DNA of 35,416 bases from Chloroflexota bacterium (GTDB lineage: Bacteria > Chloroflexota > Anaerolineae > UBA4142), in assembly GCA_016215025.1 (NCBI GenBank), contig JACRMI010000042.1, positions 1 through 35,416 of the forward strand, given 5' to 3'. The first letter of the stretch is position 1, and each line of letters opens with the position of its first letter. A model generated the notes under the pieces. The model did no database searches, was not told the DNA's origin, and worked only from the letters and a program-made list of their open reading frames with translations. This document shows positions 14,984-24,100 of this stretch, piece by piece. The position numbers and the translations under genes were made by a program.

Positions 14984-16132
14984 ATGGACTTGAAACTTAC
15001 CGAAGCGCAGCAGAAAATTCAATTACAAGCCCGTGCCTTTGCCTGTGAGCGCGTTGCGCCACTTGCGCGCGAGATGGACGAATTGGGCACAATGCCGCTG
15101 AGTCTCATTCAGGAATTGGCGAACACTGGATTTCTCGGTGGACCGCTGCCGAAAGAATATGGCGGTGGCGGATGGGATGCGGTGTCGCTCGCGCTTTGCT
15201 ACGAAGAGCTAGGACGCGTCGATTCGTCGGTGCGCGGGACGATGACGGTCCACACGAGTCTGGTATCGCAGTGCATTTTGCAATGGGGCAACGAATCGCA
15301 AAAGCGCGAGTATCTGTCACAGCTCGCGCGCGGCGAAATGATCGGCTGCTGCTGTCTCACCGAACCCAATGCCGGATCGGATGCGGCGAGCATGGAAACG
15401 ACAGCCGCGCGCGACGGCGAGGATTACGTCATCAACGGCGAAAAGATTTGGATTACGAACGGCGGCATCGCGCAACTCGCTATGGTTTTTGCAAACGCCG
15501 ACCCATCGTTGAAACACAAAGGCATTTGCGCGTTTCTGGTTCCGACCGACACACCTGGTTTTCGCCGCGAGAAAATGCCGGGCAAAGAACTGGGACATCG
15601 CGCATCGGATCACGCGCACATTGTTTTCGACAACATGCGCGTACCTAAGAGTGCGTTGCTCGGCGCGCATGGGGAAGGATTCAAGGTCGCGATGTCGGCG
15701 CTCGATCATGGACGACTGGGTGTCGCAGCGGGCGCGCTCGGCGTGGGGCAAGCGTGCCTCGACGCGTGCGTCGAGTTTGCGAAAACGCGGCGACAGTTTG
15801 GCCAACGCATCGGCAATTTCGAAATGATTCAAAGCACGCTGGCAGATATGGCCGCCGACATTGATGCGGCGCGAATGCTCGTCTATCGCGCGGCATGGCT
15901 GAAAGACCAAGGCGTCCGCGCGACGCGCGAAACGTCGATTGCCAAATTGTTTGCGACCGAAGCCGCCGTGCGCGCGGCAAATCAAGCGGTATTGTTGCAC
16001 GGCGGACGCGGCTATTCGAATGAATTTCCGGTCGAGCGGTACTATCGCGACATCAAGGGCTTGCAAATTTATGAAGGCACCGCGCACATTCAACGCATCG
16101 TGATTGCGCGCGAATTGCTGGGGCGTGAGTGA
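14984..16132 (+). CDS. Acyl-CoA dehydrogenase
   Basis: 382 residues with GGGAG upstream. Normal ACAD architecture: helical N-domain with LPKEYGGGGWD, middle beta-domain with FAD-site motif CCCLTEPNAGSDAASMET and WITNGGIAQ, and C-terminal helical bundle with RRQFGQRIGNFEMIQ, LLHGGRGYSNEFPVERYYRDIK and catalytic base Glu364 in LQIYEGTAHIQR. It oxidises an acyl-CoA to the 2-enoyl-CoA and passes electrons to ETF, which is not encoded in this window. In the cluster it would start beta-oxidation of the ring-opened C7 dicarboxylyl-CoA (a pimelyl- or hydroxypimelyl-CoA-like product). The exact substrate is an inference. The gap after its stop holds an inverted-repeat element. Confidence 0.95.
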   Translation: MDLKLTEAQQKIQLQARAFACERVAPLAREMDELGTMPLSLIQELANTGFLGGPLPKEYGGGGWDAVSLALCYEELGRVDSSVRGTMTVHTSLVSQCILQWGNESQKREYLSQLARGEMIGCCCLTEPNAGSDAASMETTAARDGEDYVINGEKIWITNGGIAQLAMVFANADPSLKHKGICAFLVPTDTPGFRREKMPGKELGHRASDHAHIVFDNMRVPKSALLGAHGEGFKVAMSALDHGRLGVAAGALGVGQACLDACVEFAKTRRQFGQRIGNFEMIQSTLADMAADIDAARMLVYRAAWLKDQGVRATRETSIAKLFATEAAVRAANQAVLLHGGRGYSNEFPVERYYRDIKGLQIYEGTAHIQRIVIARELLGRE

Positions 16133-16138
16133 GTGTCG

Positions 16139-16183
16139 GAGTGTGAGAGTAGGGGAATGCGAGAGCAACGCCCACACTCCCAC
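16139..16183. repeat. Dispersed imperfect inverted-repeat element, copy A
   Basis: Between the acyl-CoA dehydrogenase and ligase genes. GAGTGTG at the left end pairs with CCCACACTC at the right. Its reverse complement aligns with copy B at 30615-30650: both start AGTGTGGG, then one variable base, GTTGC, a C-rich middle, and CACACTC. Two related copies in unrelated intergenic gaps suggest a small non-coding element. Confidence 0.5.
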
Positions 16184-16216
16184 GCTTCGCGTCCCAAACA
16201 CCAATAAGAGGATACT

Positions 16217-17791
16217 ATGCAAATCATGCGAGCGGTCGATCTTCCAGTCTATTACAACGCCGTAAATATTCTCGAACACAATCTTGCTGAGCGCGCCGAC
16301 AAGGTGGCGTTGCTCAGCGCATCGCGCGAGTTGACGTTTCGTCACGTGTCAAACGAGGTTAATCAAGTCGGCAACGCACTCAAAAAACTCGACGTGCGCA
16401 TGGGCGACATGGTCGCGATTCTTTCGCCCGACCTGCCGGAATGGGTCACGTCGTTTTTCGGCATCATGAAAATTGGCGCGATCGCCGTCGGCATGAATAC
16501 GCTGCTCAAGCCGCACGAGCACGCGTACATTTTGCGCGATTCGCGCGCGCGGGTGTTGATCGTCCATGCCGCATTGTTGCCTGGCATTGAATCGATTCGC
16601 AATGAGCTTGAATTCGTCAAGCACATTATCGTCGTTGGTGGTAAAGCAAGTGCGGGCAATTTGTCGTTCGAGGAATGGATCAAGATTGAATCGACCGAGC
16701 TTGTCGCCGCGCCAACGCATCGCGATGATTTTTGTTCGCTGAACTATTCAAGCGGGACGACGGGCGAGCCGAAGGGAATTTTGCACGCGCACAAGGATTA
16801 TCCGCTCACGGCACAACTGTGGGGCGTCAATGTCCTCGGATTGCGCGAGTCGGATCGCACGGTTGGCTCACCGCGCTTGTTCTTTACGTTTGGTACCGGC
16901 GGCGTGTTAATCTTTCCTTGGTACGTCGGCGCGAGTGTTGTGTTGTTCCCAGAGCCGCCGCGCATTCCGCAAAATATTCTCAACGTGATCGAGCGTTTCA
17001 AGCCGACGATTCTCTACAACGCACCAACCGGTTATGCGGCATTGTTAGCGATGGAAGATTTTCCGAACAAGCACGCTATATCGTCGTTGCGTCTCTGCGT
17101 ATCGGCGGGCGAATCGCTCCCCGCGCCGATTTGGCATGGCTGGAAAGAGCGCACGAGCTTGGACATCATCGACGGCATTGGCTCGACCGAAAACTTTCAT
17201 ATCTTTTTGTCGAATCGACCAGGAGATATTCGTCCGGGGAGCAGCGGCAAACCGTTCCCAGGTTATGAAGTCAAAATCGTGGACGAAGATGGCAAAGAGG
17301 TAGCACAAGGACAAATCGGCAATCTACTGGTAAAGGGTGAGACGGCGGCGCTGTTTTATTTGCATCAATATCAACGCAGCCAGCGGACGTTCCTAGGCGA
17401 GTGGCTGTTCACCGGGGATAAATATTACGTCGACGCGGATGGATATTATTGGCACGCGGGGCGTTCGGACGATATGTTGAAGGTCGGCGGCATTTGGGTT
17501 TCGCCGGTCGAAGTGGAAAGCACACTCATCAGTCATCCCGCCGTGTTGGAATGCGCCGTCGTGGGTCAAGCCGATGCATCGACACTGATCAAGCCGCGCG
17601 CGTTCGTCGTGCTGAAAGAAGGCTACAAGCCATCGGACGACATGGCGAAACAGTTAATCGATTACTGCAAAGAAAAAATGGCGGAATACAAACGTCCGCG
17701 CTGGATCGAGTTTGTTCCCGAGCTGCCCAAGACGGCGACGGGCAAGATTCAGCGATTCAAGATGCGCGAGGCGCAAAAACAAGTTGGGTAG
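16217..17791 (+). CDS. Benzoate-CoA ligase family protein (probable 2-aminobenzoate-CoA ligase)
   Basis: 524 residues, start preceded by AGAGGAT. An ANL-superfamily adenylating enzyme: P-loop NYSSGTTGEPKG (176-187) followed by ILHAHKDYPLTA, a motif typical of the benzoate/2-aminobenzoate-CoA ligase branch; IGSTENFHIFLSNRPGDIRPGSSGKPFPGYE; LFTGDKYYVDADGYYWHAGRSDDMLKVGG; and catalytic Lys510 in PKTATGKIQ. Length matches this branch. It would make 2-aminobenzoyl-CoA from anthranilate, CoA and ATP, feeding the monooxygenase fusion. Benzoate itself cannot be excluded from sequence, but kynureninase in the same cluster and absence of box or benzoyl-CoA reductase genes favour anthranilate. Last gene of the plus-strand cluster. 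Confidence 0.93.
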   Translation: MQIMRAVDLPVYYNAVNILEHNLAERADKVALLSASRELTFRHVSNEVNQVGNALKKLDVRMGDMVAILSPDLPEWVTSFFGIMKIGAIAVGMNTLLKPHEHAYILRDSRARVLIVHAALLPGIESIRNELEFVKHIIVVGGKASAGNLSFEEWIKIESTELVAAPTHRDDFCSLNYSSGTTGEPKGILHAHKDYPLTAQLWGVNVLGLRESDRTVGSPRLFFTFGTGGVLIFPWYVGASVVLFPEPPRIPQNILNVIERFKPTILYNAPTGYAALLAMEDFPNKHAISSLRLCVSAGESLPAPIWHGWKERTSLDIIDGIGSTENFHIFLSNRPGDIRPGSSGKPFPGYEVKIVDEDGKEVAQGQIGNLLVKGETAALFYLHQYQRSQRTFLGEWLFTGDKYYVDADGYYWHAGRSDDMLKVGGIWVSPVEVESTLISHPAVLECAVVGQADASTLIKPRAFVVLKEGYKPSDDMAKQLIDYCKEKMAEYKRPRWIEFVPELPKTATGKIQRFKMREAQKQVG

Positions 17792-17814
17792 TTCGATAGT
17801 GCGATAGTGCGATA
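17791..17814 (+). repeat. Three 8-bp tandem units after the ligase gene
   Basis: GTTCGATA, GTGCGATA, GTGCGATA, starting at the last base of the ligase stop codon and continuing as GTTGGA. It occupies most of the 36-bp gap between two convergent genes. No hairpin terminator is visible here. Confidence 0.55.
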
Positions 17815-17827
17815 GTTGGAGCGAGCG

Positions 17828-18637
17828 TTATTCAAGAGCATCCAACACCGTTTCAAGCAAGCGTTGCCACACATGGGATGACGGATCGATCAATTCAAAG
17901 TGTCCCGTGTTCGGAAACGAAATCAGCGTTGTGTCATCGCCCTTTGCGTGCGCAGTTTCAACATAGCGCTCGCTCATCTCAAATGGTACGTTCTCGTCGT
18001 CGATGCCGTGCAATAAAAATTGACGCACGCCCATTGGCAACAATTCGATGGGCGACGCGACCGAATAGCGTTCCGGATATTCGCGCGGACTGCCGCCGAT
18101 GAGTTGATGAGTGACGCCCGAACTGAGTGCGAGTTCCGATGCCCGTCTCAAATCGCTGACGCCCGCGAGCGAAATGACCGCGCGCACCGGTAACGGATCG
18201 GGCGAATAGATCGGACTGTTCTGCGGAATGCGCTTCAGTCCCGCGTACCACAACGCCAAGTGACCGCCCGCCGAATGTCCCATCACGATCACGCGATTGA
18301 GATCGAGCTGATGTTGCGACGCGATGGCTCGCAGATAATTCGCAGCAGCGGCCACATCGAGAAAGGTACCTGTCCAACCGCCCCCCGGATTGCCCAAGCG
18401 CCGATACTCGATGGACCAAGTTGCAAGACCACCCCCGGTGAGTGCCGCGCACAAATGACCGATATGTTCCAAATCATAGCGCGCGCGCCAAAAGCCGCCG
18501 TGAATAACAATCGCAACCGGATGCGGACCGGTGCGTTGCGGCAATCGTAAATCGGCAAAGTTGTTAGGGTCAGCGCCGTAAAAGATGCGCGCATCTCTTG
18601 GCGGCGGGGGTTGATCCAAAATCGAAGAATCGTTCAT
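17828..18637 (-). CDS. Alpha/beta hydrolase, candidate N-formylkynurenine formamidase
   Basis: 269 residues, no signal peptide. Alpha/beta-hydrolase of the carboxylesterase/arylformamidase type: oxyanion motif HGGFWR (46-51), nucleophile Ser122 in GHSAGGHLALW, acid in HGIDDENVPFE, and His246 in NTGHFEL. HGGxW is the hallmark of the eukaryote-type kynurenine formamidase group. The known alternative bacterial KynB is an unrelated metal cyclase-like family, and none is present in the window. Lying convergent to the tail of a cluster that has the dioxygenase and kynureninase but no formamidase, it is the natural candidate for hydrolysing N-formylkynurenine to kynurenine and formate. It overlaps the upstream beta-repeat gene by 4 nt, so it is not on the cluster's transcript. 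Confidence 0.85.
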   Translation of the reverse strand: MNDSSILDQPPPPRDARIFYGADPNNFADLRLPQRTGPHPVAIVIHGGFWRARYDLEHIGHLCAALTGGGLATWSIEYRRLGNPGGGWTGTFLDVAAAANYLRAIASQHQLDLNRVIVMGHSAGGHLALWYAGLKRIPQNSPIYSPDPLPVRAVISLAGVSDLRRASELALSSGVTHQLIGGSPREYPERYSVASPIELLPMGVRQFLLHGIDDENVPFEMSERYVETAHAKGDDTTLISFPNTGHFELIDPSSHVWQRLLETVLDALE

Positions 18638-19317
18638 AGTGGAGTCTCAATATTTCCCAGGATAAAATTAGGCGGCTGACCCTTGACCTCACGCTGCGTT
18701 ACGAGCGTGACATCGCCGCCCGCGCTCAAACGAATCTTGCGCTGACCCTCGCCGATGATGCCTTCCCAGTATCCGCCTAAATCATTCACGCTGATTTTCA
18801 CATTGTCCAAGTTGTGGATGTAGAAACGCAAGTCGCTCCCCGATGAGAATTTGAGGCCGCCTGGCTCCAGCGTCTCGCAATCCAAATCCATCGCGCCACC
18901 GGCTGATGCATTGACGAGCGTGTGAACATTTCGCAATTGCACGCTGCCGCCCGCTGATGCGGTGACGCTGCCTTGAAGATTTTGCGCGACGACATTTTTC
19001 CCCGCATAGATCTTGACGATGCTACCGCTGGGTACGTACACCTTGCCGCTTGAGCCAATCTTGACCTGAATCGCCTGCGGGTCAACTTTATTCTTTTTGC
19101 CGATTCCGTTGAACGCTACGTCGAACCAAACCTGTTCGCCGACCTTGGCGCGCACGCGGGCAACCTCTGATTCGCTGCCTCGTTCGACTTGCAGTCCCCA
19201 GCGACTATCGGTGCTGGCAACCACGCGCTCCTCGTCGCGCCCTTCGACTTGAACATCCGCGCCCGCACGAATGATGACGGTTGGATTCGCTCGTGCTTGG
19301 ATTGAGCGTTGAGTCAT
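18634..19317 (-). CDS. Beta-repeat protein of DUF4097-like character, function unknown
   Basis: 227 residues from the ATG at 19317, which has GGAG 8 nt upstream; the ATG at 19323 lies too close to that site. No signal peptide. The middle (about 85-150) is a series of short strand-turn units such as VYVPSGSIVKIYAG, NLQGSVTASAGGSVQLRNV and LVNASAGGAMDLDCE, the right-handed beta-helix/DUF4097-like pattern of putative adhesin or scaffold domains common in Chloroflexota genomes. A final GEGQRKIRLSAGGDVTLVT repeats the style. No catalytic residues are evident. It is translationally coupled to the candidate formamidase downstream (ATGA overlap), but nothing in the sequence explains a link to tryptophan breakdown. 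Confidence 0.75.
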   Translation of the reverse strand: MTQRSIQARANPTVIIRAGADVQVEGRDEERVVASTDSRWGLQVERGSESEVARVRAKVGEQVWFDVAFNGIGKKNKVDPQAIQVKIGSSGKVYVPSGSIVKIYAGKNVVAQNLQGSVTASAGGSVQLRNVHTLVNASAGGAMDLDCETLEPGGLKFSSGSDLRFYIHNLDNVKISVNDLGGYWEGIIGEGQRKIRLSAGGDVTLVTQREVKGQPPNFILGNIETPL

Positions 19318-19409
19318 AGTCATATCTCCAAATCCATTTTACCACAACAAGCTCGTAAATATCGATGGGGTGTCAGCGTTCTGCCGCCTGCCATTTGGCG
19401 CGCTCCGCC

Positions 19410-20090
19410 TCACACACGTCCAACCTCAACATCTTTTTCCAGCCAGATTTCAAATCCAATGCCGCTTGTTACGATGCGCGATTTCGGAATCTTCGCTTCG
19501 ATCAAAAACTCGCGAATCTGCAGCTCGGTGTACGCGCTCTTGAGCAGCATCATCGAAAACGTCCATTTGGTGAAAAGTGTGTTGATCCAATTCAATCCCA
19601 TGCCATCGACCTCGCGGTTGATGTCCTCCATCGAAGCATCGCGTCGTAGATCGATAACGAGCGCTTTGCTCTGCGGTCGCAGCACGCGATACATTTCCGC
19701 CAGCGCCTGAACCGGACGTGTAAAGTTTTTAAAAGCCGCCGTGCAGATTACAAAATCGAAGCTGGCATCCGCGAAAGGAATGTTCGCCGCATCGCCTTGG
19801 CGAAAATCGATCTCGACGCCTACGGCTTGTGCGTTCGCGCGTTCGATTTCGACAAAGGTCTTGCTGATTTCGACCCCTGCGACTTTTAACTTTCCCAGCT
19901 TCGCAATCTCGATGGATAAGAACCCAGGACCCGGCGCGACTTCAAGCACACGACCACCCGCAGGCACAATTTGCGAAACACGCATTGCCAAGTCGCCAAA
20001 GCCGCGACCCTGGCGAGTGTTCTTGGCATACCAACGCGCGATCACCCCTTCCATCGCGACGCCTTTGTATGGCTTGATATTCGTTGTCAT
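19410..20090 (-). CDS. Class I SAM-dependent methyltransferase
   Basis: 226 residues from the ATG at 20090, preceded by a strong GGAGAGGAG ribosome site; the frame is open upstream to 20243 but without support. Rossmann-fold methyltransferase with motif I VLEVAPGPGFLSIEIAKLG, acidic loop VAGVEISKTFVEIERANA, RQGDAANIPFADASFDFVIC (motifs II-III) and YRVLRPQSKALVIDLRRDAS. It resembles the Methyltransf_11/UbiE-like group; the substrate is unknown. The C-terminal half has an amphipathic stretch with FTKWTFSMMLLKSAYTE, perhaps for a lipophilic substrate. Divergent from the CRP/cyclase operon and sharing its regulatory region. Confidence 0.88.
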   Translation of the reverse strand: MTTNIKPYKGVAMEGVIARWYAKNTRQGRGFGDLAMRVSQIVPAGGRVLEVAPGPGFLSIEIAKLGKLKVAGVEISKTFVEIERANAQAVGVEIDFRQGDAANIPFADASFDFVICTAAFKNFTRPVQALAEMYRVLRPQSKALVIDLRRDASMEDINREVDGMGLNWINTLFTKWTFSMMLLKSAYTELQIREFLIEAKIPKSRIVTSGIGFEIWLEKDVEVGRV

Positions 20091-20190
20091 TTTTGTTTCT
20101 CCTCTCCAATCGAATTGGTGGAACAAATTGGGAATTTGTCCTGCGTTGTTTTCGTGATTGGAATTTACTGCGGAAGAGGGTGAACGCGCA

Positions 20191-20219
20191 TCACCCAGGG
20201 TGGGTGATAGAGTGGGTGA
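20191..20219. promoter_or_regulatory. Candidate operator: three TGGGTGA heptamers
   Basis: TCACCCA (20191-20197), GGG, then TGGGTGA (20201-20207), a perfect inverted repeat, followed by a third direct copy at 20213-20219. It lies upstream of the CRP-gene -35 box, centred about 72 bp before the predicted start, and also upstream of the divergent methyltransferase gene. The binding protein is unknown. Confidence 0.5.
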
Positions 20220-20236
20220 TTTTATCGATGACGATT

Positions 20237-20264
20237 TTGACACCCATCGAGCGTGTGTTATACT
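20237..20264 (+). promoter_or_regulatory. Sigma-70-type promoter for the CRP/cyclase operon
   Basis: -35 TTGACA (20237-20242), 16-bp spacer, -10 TATACT (20259-20264), predicted start near 20271. This gives a leader of about 155 nt before the CRP-family gene, containing a small ORF with its own ribosome site. Confidence 0.75.
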
Positions 20265-20299
20265 TGAAGCGCCCAGTAGGTGCAGTAGAGGAGCAGGTC

Positions 20300-20422
20300 A
20301 TGATCGACGTCGATCGGTCGCCTGATAACCGAAAAACTTTTGAATGGATCAAGCACTCGATAGTTGACGCGCGCGCGCGGACATCGGGTGTTTTTGTTTT
20401 CCGATCAAAAGCAAGGGAATGA
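20300..20422 (+). CDS. Possible 40-residue leader protein upstream of the CRP-family gene
   Basis: ATG at 20300 with GAGGAG at 20288-20293, an ideal ribosome site; the TGA ends 3 nt before the CRP-family start codon. The product starts MIDVDRSPDNRKTFEWIK and is charged and soluble, with no recognisable domain. It lies wholly within the predicted mRNA leader. Its first codons are a 14-bp perfect palindrome GATCGACGTCGATC (20302-20315). It could be a genuine small protein or a translational-coupling leader. There is no similarity evidence, so confidence is limited. Confidence 0.4.
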   Translation: MIDVDRSPDNRKTFEWIKHSIVDARARTSGVFVFRSKARE

Positions 20423-20425
20423 ACC

Positions 20426-21109
20426 ATGAAACCTGAAATGACGCAACTGCTTCCAATTCTCAAACGCGTGCCGCTCTTTGCCGATCTGAATGATTCGGCG
20501 TTGACCGTGCTCGCTCAAGTGAGTCACGTCAAATCGATTCCGTCCGGCAGCGTGTTGTTCTGCCAAGGCGATGATGCTCAAGCGGCATACATCCTGTGCT
20601 CCGGTGTCATTGCCATCGTGCTCAACACGCCGGATGGACGTGAACTCGTCATCAACGAAATGCGCGCAGGCGATTGTTTTGGCGAACTCGCGTTCCTTTC
20701 GGGCGGCACGCGTTCGGCGGGCGCAATTGCACGCGCAGCGAGCCAGCTAGTCGTAATCCCGCGCGAGGAATTTTTGGCGGAGCTAAAAGCAGAACCCGCG
20801 CTCATGCTTCACCTGATCGAAACGCTGGCAAAACGATTGCGCTCCAGCACGGAGCGCGAGAGCGCGCTGGCTTTTCTCGACGCGACCGCACGGCTTGCGC
20901 GGACGCTGTTGGAATTGGAACGCGCGGGACGTGCGCCCGGCGATGTCGAAATATCGCAAGAGGAATTGGCGCAGCGCATCGGCGTCACGCGACAGACGGC
21001 GGCGCGAATTTTGGGCGAATGGCGACGCAACGATTGGATTGAGACACGACGCGGCAAGATTATCGTTTCTGATCGGGCAGCGCTGCGGTATATTGCCCAC
21101 GAGGAATGA
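20426..21109 (+). CDS. CRP/FNR family transcriptional regulator, cyclic-nucleotide type
   Basis: 227 residues, start preceded by AAGGGAA. An N-terminal cyclic-nucleotide-binding barrel (about 15-130) carries the phosphate-binding cassette GELAFLSGGTRSAGA with Glu87, Arg96 and Ser97 corresponding to the cAMP-contacting Glu, Arg and Ser of E. coli CRP. A dimerisation helix follows, then a winged helix with ISQEELAQRIGVTRQTAARIL. The recognition helix keeps both Arg residues used by CRP, but Gln replaces the Glu between them, so its site may differ from TGTGA. No FNR-type cysteine cluster. It overlaps the beginning of the cyclase frame or lies 26 nt from the preferred start, so regulator and nucleotide-cyclase are made together. 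Confidence 0.93.
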   Translation: MKPEMTQLLPILKRVPLFADLNDSALTVLAQVSHVKSIPSGSVLFCQGDDAQAAYILCSGVIAIVLNTPDGRELVINEMRAGDCFGELAFLSGGTRSAGAIARAASQLVVIPREEFLAELKAEPALMLHLIETLAKRLRSSTERESALAFLDATARLARTLLELERAGRAPGDVEISQEELAQRIGVTRQTAARILGEWRRNDWIETRRGKIIVSDRAALRYIAHEE

Positions 21110-21135
21110 GGATGGCTCGTCCAGGGGAGATTCCG

Positions 21136-24100
21136 ATGGAATGGTTTCGCCTAAATCAGTATTCTGTTGAGAACTTGACGCTTTTGATCCTGACCCTGAC
21201 CATCACGGTCGCGTTGTTGCAGGGCAAGGACAAATCCAGGGCAACCTGGCTACTCATTGGTTTCTTTGCTAGTTGCGACAGCTTTATCTTGGTGAACTTG
21301 ATCTATCGCAGTGTAGATGCGCCCCTGAGAATTTATTTCTCGCTCGCTTCGTATCCGACCATTCTTCTCGGTTTAATGGCACTCCTTGAATTTGCTTACG
21401 TATTTCCCGTCCCGGCGTTTCCGCGCGAGCGAAAGATCGTTCTGATTCTATCGACTCTGGCGTCATTGGCAGGATTCGTGACCTTGATTCACAATCCGCT
21501 CATCGCAAGCACCAATCCAACCATGGCGACCATTGAAGAAATGACAATGTCACTTTTCATCGCCTGCGAATTTATTTGGATCATCGTGGTACTGCTGCGT
21601 CAGACCATACGCTTATCGATGCAAGCCGCGCCGTCTGGGAGCCGCCCCGCAGCCTGGCGCACCATCGTGCAACCCCAGGGCAAACCGGCGAATGCGGCAC
21701 GCTCCTTTGCGCTGGTCATGCTTACGCCCATGGTGCTCGGAATTCTCTCGATGCTGAATGTTATCTGCATCGTCTGCAACGATGTTTACACGACGACGGT
21801 CAATCTCGGCTTGCTCTTTTTGTTTTTCACGTTTGTCATGGTCTATTTGAATCATGCGCCCGAACCGACGACTCTCTTAATCAAATGGTTACTCGGCACG
21901 ATGCTGGCGCTCTTGATCGTTCTAAATCTGGTCACGCAGATTATCACGCCATCATACGAAACGCTCTATGACATTGAACGTCGAAGCGATGTCGAGCGAA
22001 CTCAAGCGGCGCTATTGGCTTTGAACAGCACGGCGCCTCTGCGTGCCGATATGCTCCCACCGCAAGTTGCCTACGTTATTGCTCGTCCATCATTTCCGCC
22101 AGACCCCGCCCATGCTTATGCCGCGCTCTATGTCCGCGACTCTAGATTCGATGTTCAACTAGTCAATCAACATGCGCTCCTAGTCCGAAATAAATTCATC
22201 GATTACCTCGGCGCAGGAAATCTGCCGCTCTCAGAATGCAATTGCCATCAAAACTTGATCCCCGTGCACGCGGCGCACGTGGCAAAATTGCGCCAAGCGA
22301 ATCCGCAACTCACCCTCGATCAGGCGAACCTCCAAGCGGCGCACGATTTGGAGCGCGAGATGTGGATCGATCCACCGGGAATGCCGGTGCGCTTCAATCG
22401 TCAGGTCGGCGATGATTTTTACGCCTATTACAACACCGCCCGATTTGTTCGTGGCGATGAAACTTTTGAGATCGGTTTTGAGTACAGCGACTATCGTGCT
22501 TTTATTCATCAAAACATTCTGCCTCTGGCTCTGCTGACCATTGCGGCTAGTCTCGCCGTCATTTTGGTCTTTCCACTTTTCTTCCGTACGAACTTGATTC
22601 AGCCGCTCAATAATCTGCTCGACGGCGTGCGCCAGGTGAATACCGGTCGCCGCGATGTATCGGTTCCAGTACAGTTTCAAGATGAAGTGGGCTTTTTGAC
22701 CAGCTCGTTCAATCGCATGGTCGCCACTGTGCGCCGCACCGATGAACTCAAAGACGAATTTCTGGCAAACACCTCGCACGAACTTCGGACGCCGCTTAAT
22801 GGTCTCGTCGGCATCGCCGAGTCGATGCTGGACGGCGCGACCGGCGCGCTCACACCAGTTCAAACGCACAATCTAAATCTGGTTGCCGCGAGTGGTCGCC
22901 GCTTGACCAGTCTCGTCAACGACATTCTCGATTTCTCCAAGCTCAAGCACCACGAACTTGCGCTCCAGATCAAGCCAATCAGTGTTTACGCGCTCGCCGA
23001 TGTCGTGCTCGCCCTCTCACAGCCGCTCGTTGGCAAAAAGGATTTGAGACTCGTGAACGTCATTCCGCGCGACGTGCCGGCTGTCGATGCAGACGAAAAT
23101 CGAGTACAACAAATCCTGCACAATCTCGTGGGCAATGCGATCAAATTTACCGAGTCGGGCACAGTTACGCTGTCCGCGGAGACGCGCGGAAAATTTCTCG
23201 CGATTACGGTCGCCGATACTGGCATTGGCATCGCCACAGACAAGTTTGAGCAAATCTTTGAATCGTTCGAACAAACCGATGGTTCGGTCGCACGCGAGTA
23301 TGGTGGAACAGGGCTGGGACTCGCCATCAGCCAAAACCTGGTCGCGCTTCACGGCGGCGAAATCGGCGTCGAATCGCAAGTCGGGCACGGTTCACGATTC
23401 ACGTTCACGTTGCCCCTCTCGCACACTCCCAGCGCGACCCTCTATCAATTGCCGACCGAACTGGTGCGCGTAAATCCCATCGACGTGACGCCGATGGAAT
23501 CGCCGCGCGCACTCGACGCCACAGGATTCAATATCCTGGTCGTGGACGACGAAGTAGTGAACCGCCAAGTCCTGGTCAATCAACTCTCGTTGCAAGGGTT
23601 CGTCGTCACTCAGGCGACCAATGGACCCGAAGCCCTGGCGCTCATCGACCACGGTATGCGCCCCGACCTGATGATTCTCGACATTATGATGCCGCGCATG
23701 TCGGGCTATGAAGTGTGTCAACGCGTCCGTGAGAAATTTGCGGCGAACGAGATGCCGGTCGTGATGCTCACCGCCAAGAATCAGGTCGCCGATTTGGTCG
23801 AAGGATTCAGTCGCGGCGCAAACGATTATCTCGTCAAGCCCTTTTCCAAAAACGAATTGCTCGCGCGCATCCAAACACATTTGCGGCTCGCCAAGATCAA
23901 CGTTGCCTCAAGCCGCTTTGTGCCCTATGAATTTTTGCGCCTTTTGGGTGAAGAAAGCATCGTCGATGTTCGTCTTGGCGATCATACCCAGATGGCAATG
24001 AGCGTCTTGTTCTCGGACATTCGCGGCTATACCACGCTCTCGGAAGGCATGACGCCAAAACAAAATTTCGATTTCTTGAACGAGTATCTGAGTTACATCA

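Noticed and set aside
15317..16345. Minus-strand frame of 342 codons across the acyl-CoA dehydrogenase
   Set aside because: Antisense shadow of a well-defined gene; low-complexity Arg/His-rich product and no ribosome site.
20091..20243. N-terminal extension of the methyltransferase to 20243
   Set aside because: The extension would cover the operator region and promoter elements and has no ribosome site; the ATG at 20090 has GGAGAGGAG and fits the family length.
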